Shown one piece after another: positions 22,414-34,700 of a DNA stretch of 64,000 nucleotides. Below the pieces are notes generated by a model. That model was not told where the DNA came from and did not search any database. It saw only the letters and a list, made by a program, of their open reading frames with translations. Made by a program: the position numbers and the translations under genes. The stretch spans positions 124,001 to 188,000 of the forward strand of contig NW_001799566.1 in NCBI RefSeq assembly GCF_000165425.1, in the 5' to 3' direction. Origin of the DNA: Paramecium tetraurelia. Lineage: Eukaryota; Ciliophora; Oligohymenophorea; Peniculida; Parameciidae. Within the stretch, counting starts at the first letter, position 1. Every line of letters begins with the position of its first letter.

Positions 22414-22971
22414 TCAATTAAGTTTAAGATTTCTTATTTCTTGAAGCGGCTACTCTATTCCTCGTATTCTCGCTGTTAAATTTAAGTCTTTTGCCATCAA
22501 GGTCACCCTTTTAGCATGAAAGGTACACTACACTGAATCCTCGAATAAATCCACCATATATTGTTCAGTTAATGTTTATAGGCATTCTAAGGATTTACTA
22601 GAATATCTAAATTCTTTAAACCCAAGTTCATCTGATACCTTGATCCCTGCCTACCTTACAAACCTTTAAAATCCTGCTCGGCGGCAAACTAATACTCCTG
22701 AAGTTTAAAGTTATCTAATCTCCTATAATACTTTGGACATTGGTTTATTTCTCTTTTATAGTTTGTCCCTTGCTTTTTATACTTGAATTCCAGAAATTCT
22801 TTCATCTCTCTTTCTTTCTGATTTTTTGCTTTCCTCCTTTGATTTTTCTGCGATTATGCTTTTCTCATCTGAATTAAACAAAGAATGCATAAAACTCGGC
22901 ATTTATTCAACGTTGTCCACTTAAAAAGATTAGTTCTCATTTTCTTTTGCCTTCTTTTTTCTATTTGCCAT
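22414..22971 (-). CDS. Divergent histone H3 variant, CenH3 candidate
   Basis: Intronless reading of exactly 185 residues. Residues 1-80 are a long, Lys/Glu/Ser-rich tail unrelated to the canonical H3 tail (no ARTKQTARKS). Residues 83-171 are a histone fold of H3 type: QEIRQLQTSGVLVCRRAG aligns with the alpha-N segment, FQRFVR with alpha-1, CLQTLTEQYMVDLFEDS with alpha-2, and HAKRVTLMAKDLNLTARIRG with loop 2 and alpha-3. Loop 1 is about five residues longer than in H3 (KVSDELGFKEFRY). The residue after LFED is Ser instead of the Thr of canonical H3, and the loop-1 Phe is Tyr. Long loop 1, loss of that Thr and a divergent tail are hallmarks of centromeric H3. In ciliates such a variant would act in the germline micronucleus. 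A non-centromeric H3 variant is possible. Confidence 0.85.
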
Positions 22972-23133
22972 TTCCCTTTTAAAACTATTTAAAAATAATA
23001 TTAAGAATCTGCAACAAAATAAAGTTAACTCAAAATCATAATTGAAAAACCTCTGATTTCATAAACTTACTAAACTTTAGGAAGTAATGCTCAAGTTAAA
23101 AATTAATTTTATATCATTAATATAATTAAGATA

Positions 23134-23667
23134 ATGCAAGAATTATAGACCTCATTGCAAAATTTTCTTGATAAATTGAATGAGAATAATTAGAAATTCT
23201 TAGAATTAATATTTCCTCAATAAAACAAACCTGAGCCTTAAAAAAAGCAAATAACTACAATTGATTAAGAAACACAAACAATTGATGGCAATTTAGAGAA
23301 TTAAAAGACTTCTGCTCTTCTGATATTTCATTAAACTGAATCAAATGTGGTTGATGATATGATCAAAGAATTTGAATAAAAATTAGCATAAAAAATAGAA
23401 TAGCAAAAATAATTTGATTATTACAAATAGCGAATTGCTTAATAGTAATCCCAAATAGACTATTTAAAAAAGGAATTATAATCTAGATTACTATCAAAAT
23501 ATGGTCCTAATCGTTTATAAGTTGAAAAAAATAAAAAAGAAATCGATAAATATTAAAAAATGATAAAAAAATAATAATAAGAAAATAACCGCATAAATCA
23601 GATAAATTAAAAGTATGAAGTGTTTGAAAATGCTCTTCAGTCAATTTAATAATCGAAAACACTTTGA
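23134..23667 (+). CDS. Small coiled-coil protein
   Basis: Uninterrupted 178-codon frame, 177 residues, TGA 23665-23667. Very Gln/Lys/Glu/Ile-rich, with most Gln from TAA/TAG. N-terminal MQELQTSLQNFLDKLNENNQ; residues about 85-170 form a long coiled coil (FEQKLAQKIEQQKQFDYYKQ). No other domain, signal or membrane segment. Shares a 162-base divergent promoter with the histone variant. High A+T and Gln content make the frame less certain than a conserved gene, but 177 codons free of TGA with an ATG in context support it. Confidence 0.65.
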
Positions 23668-24176
23668 GTTGTCTAAATAAATTGATTCTTAAAATATACA
23701 TTTTGATCCTTAACATTATACTTAATTGAAGGCTATTATTAATTTAGCTATTCCATTGAATAATTCTTTTGAACTTTATATATATTCACATTTGTTGATA
23801 ATATTTGTTGTATTAAATAAAAAACACCAATAATTCAATTATGTTATTTTGTGTTTTAATTACAGAATATAAGTTTATTTAATTTAAACACTTTTCTATA
23901 GTTTAACTCATATTAAATCTTAATAAAAGCAATTTGATTAAAAAATGTAAAATTTAAGAAATTTAATCTTACATTTCTCAGAAAACCATCTATTGATTAA
24001 GCATTCAAATATTTATTATTATTTTTCAACCAACATTTGTCTTATTAGAATATTTTTGAATACAAATTAAAGAGATTATTATTCTAAAAAGTAAATTAAT
24101 AAAACTTATATCATTTCTACAATTCTGAAGTATTAATTTTTATTTGCCTATTTTTTTCATTTTTGTGGTATTAATA
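23668..24176. other. AT-rich intergenic region
   Basis: About 510 bases, nearly pure A/T with scattered short frames. Nothing recognised. Confidence 0.55.
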
Positions 24177-25751
24177 ATGATAATTTATGTTTTATATGCA
24201 GTTTTGGGTTTGATCCTATATCTATTTGTTATGAAACCATTGACAGAGATGATCAAGTTAAAATTTCAATTCGGAAAGGAATGTAAGATTTGTTTCACTG
24301 TTTTTGGAAAGGAAATATTTGATCAACTAAAAGAAACAAAGGAAAACAAAAACCCCAGAGATATATTCAATAAGTAGAAAACAGCATACAATAAATATCA
24401 ATACAAATTTTTTGTGACCAATATGCTTTGGATTATAAGAATTTCTATTGCCGATCCTTTATATCAAAAAGAGGCTCTTATAAATCATGATTTATATTAA
24501 AAAGTGGATCCTGTGTGTCATAAGTATATCATTTCATGAGATTTTAGTGATTTATTATCTAAAGGACTTGTGTGGTCAAAAGGTGAATAATGGAAAAAAT
24601 AACGAAAACTATTATCAAGTTCTTTTGAATTTGATGCTTTAAAGAAAAAAGTACCTATGATAAATGAGATTACTTAAAGTAAAATAGAGAAATTTTCAAA
24701 TGAAAATGTTTTATCGTCCTTGCAGTCTATCACTGGTCTAATAGTAATTAAAAGCTTTTTTGGGATACAAACAGATCAAATATACATCAACAACACAGAA
24801 TTACAAGTAGAAATTGCTAATATTATGAATGAAATGGCATATATGAGATTTAAATCTTAAATTTAATCTACAAAAAGACTCATTTTTGGTACAAAGGCTT
24901 GGAAGATTTTTCCAACTAAAGAAGAAAAGAGATTATTGCAAAGAGTGAAAGACATGAGATCAATAGTTGGAGATTTAGTATAATAAAGAATAAAGTATTT
25001 TGAAGATTCAAATAATTCAAAGAATAATACTATTAATGAAAACTTTTTAAATATCTTGGTGAATGAGTATCTTAAAATAACAAATAAATAATAACAAGAG
25101 GCCACATTTGATTAGATTATTCAAGAATTCATCACATTGTAGTTTGCTGGGACTGACACAACAGCAGTACTATTACATCATTGTCTATATTTTTTGGCTT
25201 CTTATCCATAGGCTTAAGATGAAATAAGAGGAGAAGTAAATCGATGTTGCCCTTCATCTTTTATTAATGAAAATGAAATTAATAATTTAAAGAGACTGTC
25301 AGCATTTATCAGCGAGGTATTGAGATTAAAAAACCCAGCTATGAGACCTATAATTAGGGTGGCAACCCAAGATCATAAGATAAAGGATTTATAAATTAAG
25401 AAGGGTAATAAATATAAATCTATTAGGTAAGGATGGCTAGTGTGCATTGATTACTTCTTATAAAATTAATCAGAAAAACATTTTGAAAATGCTGGACAAT
25501 TTGATTACACAAGATGGTTGTAGGATAGCCCAATCAAAGATGATAATAATTTTATTTATATACCTTTCTCTGCAGGTCCTAGAAATTGCATTGGATCATA
25601 AATGGCTTTGTTGGAAGTTAAGATCATATTAGGTTAAATCTTGAAATAGTATTAAATAACAAGAAATACCAATGTGGAAGTCTCATGGGAGATACATTTT
25701 AACCATTAACTCAGTCCAACGAATGCTGTAATTTTAAATAAAATAAAATGA
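24177..25751 (+). CDS. Cytochrome P450 monooxygenase
   Basis: Haem-thiolate monooxygenase anchored to the ER membrane. ATG 24177 gives an N-terminal hydrophobic anchor (MIIYVLYAVLGLILYLFVM). Introns of 24 nt (about 24522) and 27 nt (about 25405, ending AAG) leave 507 residues plus TGA 25749-25751, a normal P450 length. Motifs in order: I-helix FAGTDTTAVLL (about residue 316), ExxR helix FISEVLRLKNPAMRP, the PERF-region equivalent FDYTRW, and the haem loop FSAGPRNCIGS with the ligand cysteine near residue 454. The haem loop differs from the textbook FGxGxRxCxG only by Ser in the second position. It is typical of the ciliate P450 families; the substrate cannot be predicted. Confidence 0.95.
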
Positions 25752-26044
25752 TTTAATCTTATTAAGTTTTTTAGAATTCATTGTAATTTTCAGAATTAAA
25801 TTTATAATTTACATAAAATATTGTATTCATTGCAATTATGTTATGAAATTATTGATAAAAGTATAATTGTTTAAAAAAGGAGCATTTTTATCATAGTAAT
25901 TTGGTTAAATTATTTTAAATCATAATGTGATAAATGTTGGAGATGAAATCAAGATAGAGTTTATAGATTTTGAGTAATCTACAAATTAGTCTTTGGTATT
26001 TTTTTTGAAATAATATTAAAAATAGTAACAATAGATTATATAAT

Positions 26045-27537
26045 ATGAGAAGATTAATATTTAACGCAGATTAAGTAAGAAGGGCTTCGACGGTTCTATA
26101 AAAGTTTGATATTAGATAAAGTTTAACAGGGTCAAAGTAAGAATCATATTAAAATTGAGCAACAAAGATCTGATTGATGTCATGGTTTATGTTTTATAAA
26201 AGCCTTGCGAGGTGAGAACATCAACGGATGTCTTTATGTTGAGGTCTGCAACTAGATCAATCGAGTTTTTCAATAACTTAGAGTCTGATTTATTGCATGA
26301 ATAATGTTGCAAATCATTGAAATATAAGTATTTGCCAGCGGGGCATTTCGTATTTAAGGAAGGTGATATTGGAGACAAATTTTATATCATAATAAGTGGG
26401 AGAGTGTAGGTTTTGAAGGACTTTAACCCAAATGATCTTTAAGCATCAATATATGATCATGAAATAAAACAACTATCGAATGGTGATACTTTTGGAGAGA
26501 GAGGAATGGATGTTGAAGCCACAAGAACAGCATCTTGTAGAACTCTTGAAAATTGTCATTTGGCTTATTTGGAGAGGGAAAGCTATTTAACAATTTTAAA
26601 TAATGTTAAGCATTTGATGAAAAAGACATATTTTGAGGAATTCGCTAATTTGGATTTGTTTCACAATTGGAAATTTCAAGACATCAAGGCATTCTATGAC
26701 AAAGCTTTTATAAAGAAGTATTCCATGAATGCCTGTGTGTATAAGGAAGGAGGTTCATTGGAATATGTGTATATTATAAAGAAGGGTGAATTTAAAATAG
26801 TGAAGACAGTATTAACATCCACAATAGATTTGAATGAGATGTTCATGGGAGATTTCGAGAAGATATTGTTAGGAATGAATCATAAATAGAAAACACTATC
26901 AGAGATATTTGAAGCAAAGTATCAAAGGAGAAAATTTGGAAATAATTATTATAAGCAGATGAAGAAACTTGTAACTATAAAATATATTACAAGTGGTCAA
27001 ATGTTTGGAGAAATGGAATTGCTAATGTAAAATCAAATCACAAGAACTCATTCGGTTTATTCTAATACTGATCAATCAGAATTATATTAATTAAAAGTAG
27101 AACATTTCGAAGCTATTCTCGATAAAATACCTTAAATTAAATAATAATGGATTCAACTTTCAGAACAGAAGAACAAAAACTTCATGAAGCAACTCTTGTC
27201 TTATGAAAAAAACTTTAATGATCTGACTGAGGCCAAAAAGGAAATCGAAAAAAACATCAATCTTGACTTTTTGGAGATTGGAACTAGTGAAAAACCAAAA
27301 CCAACAAAACCATTTCCCAGGATTGATACTGAAATCTCTACAACCAGAAAACAAAAATTCATCAAAACACAGTTAGAGATGCAATTGTAATAGCAAAGCA
27401 AAAAGAAATTCTTGATTAAAAAACAATACTAAAATAGCTATTTCTTCAATTCGACCACGTCAAGATTGAGGACTGACGAACAAGAATAAGAATAAACCCA
27501 AAATGAATACAATTTTGTCCATCTCACCTGTAAATGA
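26045..27537 (+). CDS. Cyclic-nucleotide-binding domain protein
   Basis: One intron (23 nt, near 26140) leaves 489 residues plus TGA 27535-27537. Two cNMP-binding domains are visible. The first (about 85-165) has LPAGHFVFKEGDIGDKFYII and the phosphate-binding cassette FGERGMDVEATRTASC, with the conserved Gly-Glu and Arg. The second (about 215-345) has VYKEGGSLEYVYIIKKGEF and a cassette FGEMELLMQNQITRTHS with an insertion between its strands. The C-terminus is Lys/Gln-rich and may be coiled. There is no kinase, channel or docking domain: it lacks the membrane helices of a channel and the inhibitor site of PKA regulatory subunits. Probably a cyclic-nucleotide sensor, perhaps in cilia; the partner is unknown. 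Confidence 0.85.
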
Positions 27538-27592
27538 GAATAATTAATATGTATATATATATATAGCTATTTATGTATTGCAACTATATGTT

Positions 27593-28188
27593 TCAACCTA
27601 TTTGGACTCCTCTCCCTGTAAAGGCTTGAAACTATCCTCTCTATGCTTATTGTTAAGGTTGAGCTGTAGCTTAATTGTAGTATGGTTGCTATTAGTATTA
27701 TTACTATTATTGATTATTATTCTATGCCCAATCATTCTATTGATCTGTTTGGATCAACCCTCCCATCTAATCGTATTGTAAGATTTTGAATTCTCTGTAT
27801 GCCAAAAATGCAACGTAACAAGCACCAATGTAATAGAAAAAGAGGATAAAATATGTTACTCCTATTCTTGTTGGTTAAAAGAATGAAATGCTCAATTCAA
27901 CATTCATACCAAAAAATATAAAAATCATCAATAACTAGATAAATAGAATTTAAATACATTTTATAAGAAGTAAAACACAGCAATCACACAATTGCAATAA
28001 TTCAATTATGCCCATGCCATATACAGTATGAATATAGTAAAGAAATCATAAAATCCTGCCATTTATTGCAAGACGAACAATTTAATCAAGCCAACCACAA
28101 ATTAACTTACGCCTAAAATTTATAACATCTAAACTGCTTTTTTTGTTCCTTCAGTAGGTGGTGGAATCGATTAAAAAGGTATGCACAT
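27593..28188 (-). CDS. Four-helix membrane protein with Gln-rich tail
   Basis: One 23-nt intron (GTATTT...TCTAG) leaves exactly 190 residues and TGA 27593-27595. Start MCIPFQSIPPPTEGTKKA, then four hydrophobic segments (LQILGVSQFVVGLIKLFVL, YDFFTIFILYMAWAQL, LMIFIFFGMNVELSI, GVTYFILFFYYIGACYVAFL), then AYREFKILQYDQMGG and a Gln/Tyr/Asn-rich cytosolic tail made of TAA/TAG codons. The layout resembles the MARVEL/SCAMP-like vesicle proteins, without a decisive motif. It ends 55 bases from the convergent cyclic-nucleotide gene. Confidence 0.75.
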
Positions 28189-28233
28189 TTATATTATATT
28201 AATAATTAATAATTAATTATAAATTTATTTTTT

Positions 28234-28901
28234 TCAAACTTATACCTCTATAACCCCATTCCTTATTTCCACATCCTCGTATAAGTACTCTTTTAAATAG
28301 TCTTAAGTCAACGGTCCTATCACAGGAATGCCATTCTTTGAATGATTCCCTAAATTCTATAACAACTACTATACCTTTCCCCACAATTATTTTCAGTTTG
28401 ACTTATCGTAAATCCTCCTCGTATTTATACACTCGAATTTTCTCTATTAGTCCATCCAACAAACCTTTTATTTCCGCTTTATAAAAATTATGAAAATCCA
28501 CTCGACATAAACCATCCTAAGGATTTATAAGTTTCAGAAATAGTTCTTTGCCTGATTCTTACAGGAACTCTATTCTTTAAACATATACTTCCAGAGCATA
28601 CTTAAATTCTGCTTTATTTATTTCTTTGTTCTTTTTTAACTAGTAGAGATTCGCCTTTTTTTCCTATAAGAGTACCATCGTTTCTCTATTTTCATTTAGT
28701 TCTAAAGTTAATTTCTTTTTCCTTTCCTCTTCTTAAATTGATCTATTTATTTTTTGAGATTATTAACGAATATTTTGAGAATAACTTCGAGGTTATTTTG
28801 AAGAATAAGATCTTGTGGTTTTATATGATTAATTTCTCTACTAAGCAAAATAGTAATTTAAGAAGTTGTTAAATTAGTACCTATAATTTGCTTATTTCCA
28901 T
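28234..28901 (-). CDS. Smr-domain protein (short form)
   Basis: Introns of 40 and 25 nt leave 603 bases, 200 residues plus TGA 28234-28236. N-terminal 55 residues are basic and polar (SYKTTRSYSSKQPRSYSQN); then a coiled coil (QEEERKKKLTLELNENRETM); then an Smr domain: RVDFHNFYKAEIKGLLDGLI and KLKIIVGKGNHSKNGIPVIG, with the D-x-H and GKGxHS motifs. Smr domains are nucleic-acid endonucleases; in eukaryotes Cue2, NONU-1 and N4BP2 cut mRNA under collided ribosomes. Whether this one does so is inference. It is a clear paralogue of the longer gene at 29440-31341. The 40-nt intron is long for Paramecium. Confidence 0.85.
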
Positions 28902-28970
28902 TGATAGTATGGGGTATTTTCATTTTCATTCGAGTCTCTGTTTTCAAATTAGTATTTCTAATACATTACA

Positions 28971-29300
28971 ATGACAAGCACAATGAAAAAAGCGATTGCA
29001 TACTACCAAGGTGTTAATTAAGGTGTTGCACTTTACTAGGGTATCAGAGATTCCAAAAATGTATATATATGCGAAATTATCATAAAGGGGATTGATATCA
29101 AATACCAAAGGAGGTTGAACAATTATGAAATTAAATACCATTTTAGTGATAATGTTGTACAAACACTTAAATAAATTACTTCAAAAATAATAGGAATAAG
29201 GTACTCTAATATTGATAATTTCAATTCGAAAATAGAACAAAGGGTAAAATAGATTGCGTAAAGAGTCCAATGAAATAGGAAGCGCAATAAAGTAAAATGA
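28971..29300 (+). CDS. Small unknown basic protein
   Basis: One 21-nt intron (GTAAAG...AATAG) leaves exactly 102 residues and TGA 29298-29300. Sequence begins MTSTMKKAIAYYQGVNQGVA and ends KIEQRVKQIAKRNKVK. It is basic, has no membrane segment and no motif I recognise. It is the only + strand gene between the two Smr genes, so it interrupts what would be a simple tandem duplication. The frame is supported by the intron that restores a natural C-terminus. Confidence 0.55.
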
Positions 29301-29439
29301 AGGCCTAAAAAAAGTGCAATCATAATTTATAATTAATTGTTAACAAAATTATTTTATTTAAAACCTTAGTTTACATCGACGCACTATTATTTTCCTTTAA
29401 ATACTGATCAATATAACATATTTTATAAAGAAATAAGAT

Positions 29440-31341
29440 TCAAATTATTACATCTATTTTCCCTTCAATAATTTCGATCTATTGTCCAAGATACTGTTAT
29501 AAATACTATTATGTAATTGGACCTATGATTGGTTATTAATTTTTAGAATGTAAACCTAAAAGCTTAAATATATCTTAAACCTTTGCCGACTATTATTTAT
29601 AATTTTAGTTTTTGTTATTTGTTGTAGAGTTTGTACGATTCGATTTTCTCAAACACTCCATCAAGTAGATTTTCAATTTCAGCCGAAAAAAACTTATGAA
29701 AATCAATTCTGCAAAACCCGTTTTCAATTACCATTAAATCAAGGAACAACTGCTTACCTATTTTCTCTAATTTTCTCTTCTCCACTGTTATTTATTACAA
29801 TTGCTAATTACATTACAATTCATTAATATGGCAAGCTTTAAAAATCAATAAAAAAAGTATTACTTTAATATTGTTTTATTACTTTAGCCTTTTGATCATA
29901 GATGGCAATAACTCGATCACGATTTTATTCGAAATCAGCTTTTTTTTGTTATTTAGTTTGTTAATCACACTATCATATATTGGAATAATACTTTTTTAAT
30001 ATCGAATTTTAAGTTCTGTATATCGATGATTTTGATGGCTGTTTAATATAATGATTGTCCTTCAACATTTTGAATTTTGTTAACCTTTTTAAATTCCTCT
30101 ATTTTGATATTTGTTTTAGTTAATTCAGCTTTGTCTTAGCTCTCTCTAGCTTTTTATTCTTCTTCAATTAATTGATTGATTTCTCTTATGATAAGTTTTT
30201 CTTCTTTAGGTTTCACACTTTATAGAAACTTTTCACAATTTTAAAAGTCGACTATCAACAATAATGACAATGCAATTTGAGAGTATTTAAGATAAGAAAA
30301 TTGATTGCACAACCTTTAAATTTGATTTTAGTAATTATTGATTTCAATTATTTTAATAGACTTGTCCTTATTCCCATACATAGTTTAAGTTAAACTTATT
30401 TTAGACTTTTCAATTTGTTCCAAAAAACTTGTAATGTTAATTCTAAATTCCTCACTTACAGCATCATCAAGTTATTCAATATTTCCATTATCAAATTGAT
30501 TGGTACTTTCTGGATCAACTTACTCCTCTTCACTCTCTTACTCATTTTGTTTTTGGTGTTCTTATTGGGCCTCGTTTTTTTTCTTATTCTTATTTTTTCG
30601 ATTTCCCCTTTTAGTTTTTTTCTTTTTGATTTTTACATTCTCTTGGTTGATAATTTCCTATGAATTATTTTCAATTATATCTTCATCTGAATCCCATAAA
30701 TTATTTTGGCTATAGTCAATCATCTAGATAGAATAATACTTTACCCCATCTTCTTCCAATTAAATTGCTTAAATTTAAGTAATTGGTAGCAAATAGGAAC
30801 ATTTTTCATTGTTGTAATATCTTTAAAAAATATCTAATTCTTGGAGTTGATTAGTCTCTTCATCAAAAGTGTAATTTTAAACAAGTACGTTTTCAACAGC
30901 TCCATAATCTCCATATTAAGGATTCATTTAGTCTAATTATTAGGATTGAGTATTGGATATTTGACAATCATAATGAGAGATATAATCAGGAAGTTTATCT
31001 GAATATTGATTGTAACTCGTCTCCATAAGTATTGCTCCAGAATTTTAATTGCTTTGATTATCTACTTATATTTGCTTAAATTGCATAGAACCATCTTAAG
31101 CTTAAGGTTGATTCAAAATCTACTATTGTTGAAATTTATCATCTTTCCAAGACTTAGAAGAGTTCTGATAATCAGTAAATTGCCGAAAATCATTTTCTGG
31201 TTCTATATATTTTTCCCCCTGCATTTACTCTTATGAAGCTTTGCCCAAACATACAACACTAAAATCATTTTATTCATTATAAGAAATTGTTTCATCATTG
31301 GTTTGATTGTTCTAAGATATTATTCTGATTCTGCTTTACAT
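29440..31341 (-). CDS. Smr-domain protein (long form)
   Basis: About 610 residues; TGA 29440-29442. Introns of 28 and 25 nt are clear, and at least one more is needed. The N-terminal 200 residues are disordered, Gln/Asn/Asp-rich (MQSRIRIISQNNQTNDE). Then come an acidic/basic low-complexity stretch (NVKIKKKKTKRGNRKNKNKK), a helical region with coiled coil (INQLIEEEQKARESQDKAEL), and a C-terminal Smr domain: CRIDFHKFFSAEIENLLDGV and LQIIVGKGLHSKNQQPIIGP. The DxH and GKGxHS motifs are kept. The plan (long disordered N-terminus, Smr at the very end) matches N4BP2/Cue2-like no-go-decay nucleases, but no CUE or kinase domain was seen. It shares Smr and linker sequence with the short paralogue 0.5 kb away. 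Confidence 0.82.
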
Positions 31342-31783
31342 TTTTTTATTAATTAATGAAATTATTGTATTAAGAAATTTTTAATCTTTAAAACGCAAAG
31401 TTGTGCTTTATAACTAAATATAATACGATTTATAGATCCAATAATAACAAGATAAATTTAAATTATCCAGAAAGAAAAGGTAAATACCAACAATATTCAT
31501 TTATACTTTATCACAGACAGAAAGCCTATCTTATAGACTATTATATGAGTGTGTGATCATATGTACATAAAATGAACAAGAACATCATATTGCAATTATA
31601 AAAGGATTTATTTTAATAATTTCCAAATGATTATAGTAAATTTTAAAAATAATGACTCTATTATAATGTATATTTATACTAATGAAGAAGTATTCAAAAG
31701 AAAATATAAAATTCAATCTATAATTGCATGATAGAATATAATAAAAAGTTTAATGAAACTTTTTTTTAAGAATGAAAAATAAA
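31342..31783. other. AT-rich intergenic region
   Basis: 442 bases between two minus-strand genes. No code-6 frame of interest and no motif recognised. Confidence 0.55.
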
Positions 31784-34700
31784 TCATATTAAATCATCTT
31801 GGACTACCATCTATCTTAGATTTCTATCTAATTGCACATCTAAAAATAATGAAGTTTGTGGAAGCAAGATTACAAAATTCTTTACTATATTAAACTCCCA
31901 CCTAAAGTATTTCTCTACAAGTGTTAACAATGCCAATATGCTAGTCAAAAGAATCACAATAAATGAAATATTTATAAACTTTTCTATAAAAATGAATATT
32001 TACAAACAACTATGAAATTAATTAATTTGTAGTATCAGTCAATTATTATTAAAACTAATCTCTCAAACTATTCAAATCATCATAAGCAATTAATCCTATT
32101 TCTAAGTCAGATTGTAAATCTATGACTTCAATTTTAAATTAATTCGTTGACTCATATTCATTCATAACATTATTTCTCACCTTATTTAAGGTCTCTATCA
32201 TGCCTCTACGCATCACTCCATCTAAAGAAGAATCACAATGTTATTGAGCAGTCTCTTGCTTATACTAAATATTAGATAATTTATACATCTGGCAAAAAAA
32301 TACAAATGTCTTTAACCATTAAATTATAGAAGTCAGTGACGAATTAATCAGATGTTATATATTGTGAAGAATCAAAGTTTTGAAACACCTATAAAAAAGT
32401 GTCAATTATTTTGATATGCGTCATAAATAGGTTAATGAAATCTGTGGCATTTTTATCTGAAAAGAAATAAATTTATGTTTCCTCTGCCTAAATAGTATAA
32501 CTGATTTCCCTCATTGAAAATACTCCGCTGCTGGCCATACTTAGATCTGATAACAAATTAAAAAATCTGGTCGATTCAGGATATTTAGTATAGAAATTTT
32601 AGGCTAATGAATTAGATATAAAGCAAAACACAAAGCAAATCCCATATATCGTAGCAAATGAAAAAATTGAAGGCAATTATTACATCTTTTATTGTAATAC
32701 TACTACTCCTTGCTAATTTGATTTATCTCTCTAAAATGCTTAGTTTTAAGCAATCCTATCCTTTTTTGTCTCCTCATTAATCAAAAAGACTTCCTTTGCA
32801 TCAAGATCGAATTAATATTTAAATAACACATCCGAATCCTTCATCAACAAACTTGCATAACCTCTATATCTATCTACATCCCTTTACAACCAAACAGTAT
32901 CTAAATATGAGAACAATTCCAAAAATTCATCATATTGCTATAGGTAATATTTGTAAAACAATATACACACAATTAGAAGCACTCCGCCTATAATTACAAT
33001 CGGGATTAATAATTAATACCAATTCTTAGAAACTTAAGTAGCCCTATTTGTAGAATAATCTAACATTTCTTCATTTAACTATTGACACAACTCTCTCAAT
33101 GGAATAAAATTCTTGTATAAATAAGTAAAAAACCCTTAGGTATAATCGATTTTATCATTAAATAAAAAGTCAGTCTTAATAAAATTTAATGAAGCCTCCA
33201 GCTCTAATTGAATTGCTTCTCTCAACCTAATATTATACTCTATTGTTTTAGGATAATCAGCCATCTAGATAATGACATATCTATCTTCAAAAAAAGGGTC
33301 AAGATACGGATTCTAGAGTTAGTTCTCAAAACTAGTCTTTAATTCATAAAATGTATAATTAATTTCATTATTTGCATAGATGGCTTCTTAAAAGGCTAAT
33401 TCTTTTGTCAAATAATTTCTTTAAAACAAAGCAGCATAGTTTGTTACAGCATTTTAGCCAACAATATAATTGTCAATTGGTCCAACTATGTTGGCTTTTA
33501 TTTAAAGCAGATCGATTTCTTTTAAAAATTAAGGTAGGTCTGAATTAGCATAAAACATTTCGATTGATCCAAACACTAGGAAATTAAGAAACATTAAAGT
33601 TAGCATATATTTCATATTGAGGAAATTATGAGAAAACTTTTAGGAATTTGTGAGTTTTTAAATTAAGTCATATCTCTTGGAAAATCTGGATTTCTTAATT
33701 CCTGCTAATGAACTTGTTTCAGAGCCATCTCCATTTATTTAATTTAGGCTTGGATCATTTACGAAGTTTTAAATCTGCATTTATTATTTAATGTTTTCTT
33801 GTAAATCCTTATCAATTTAATCTAATTATTAATCTTAGTTTTGATCGGCTTGCTTATTTTAAATGATGCTATTAATAAAATTACTAGACTCTTAATCTTC
33901 CCTTTAATCTAAAGCTGAAAAGTATTGTTATCGATTTTTGTCTTTTTTTTTGGAAATGGTATTATTCATCTATTATAAAGACACATCCTGCTTTTCCTCA
34001 ATTAACCTTGAGGCACTGTCTTTTGGACTTGCTAAAGCTATTGAAATATTCGGATAAATATGTTGAGAATTAGAATTATTGATATTTTAACTAATTCTTA
34101 ATCTCTATCCAAAATGATTTACCTCTTTTTCGTAATTCTCTAATAGTTCTAGAGCCTTAGGAGGATTCAGACAAAAACTTTCTTAATCTTCGATTATTTC
34201 AAAATTATTATCCATGTCAGTTAATTAAGCAAGATACTCTAAGTTATTATTCGTACTTATGGGTATTTCAGTTTAAAAAGGTGTTGAGAATTCTGTTTAG
34301 AGATATTTCTTAACATCTCTTATTTCTACAATAAGGTAGGAAAACAATTCCTATTTGACATTTCTTAAATGGAAGACGACATCTGCTGTTAATTAACTAG
34401 TATGTTCATTTTAATCCCAATTTATATTTTATTTCTTTTCAAATATATTGGGGTTTGGAACAATCATTTAAATTTAAGCATCACTTTAATCATAATTAGT
34501 TTACTTATCATCAAAATTATTTTAATCCTACACATCTTTTTGAAGAATTGAAGTTTTTGACAAGAATGATTCATAAATATTATGAAATCTTGGAAATACT
34601 TTGTTGATTTATTATTTAAATAACAGATCAATTAAGTTCTAATGGTATTGTTATTCATAACCTAATCTTTAGCCTATATTTTTAGTCATACATTATATTT

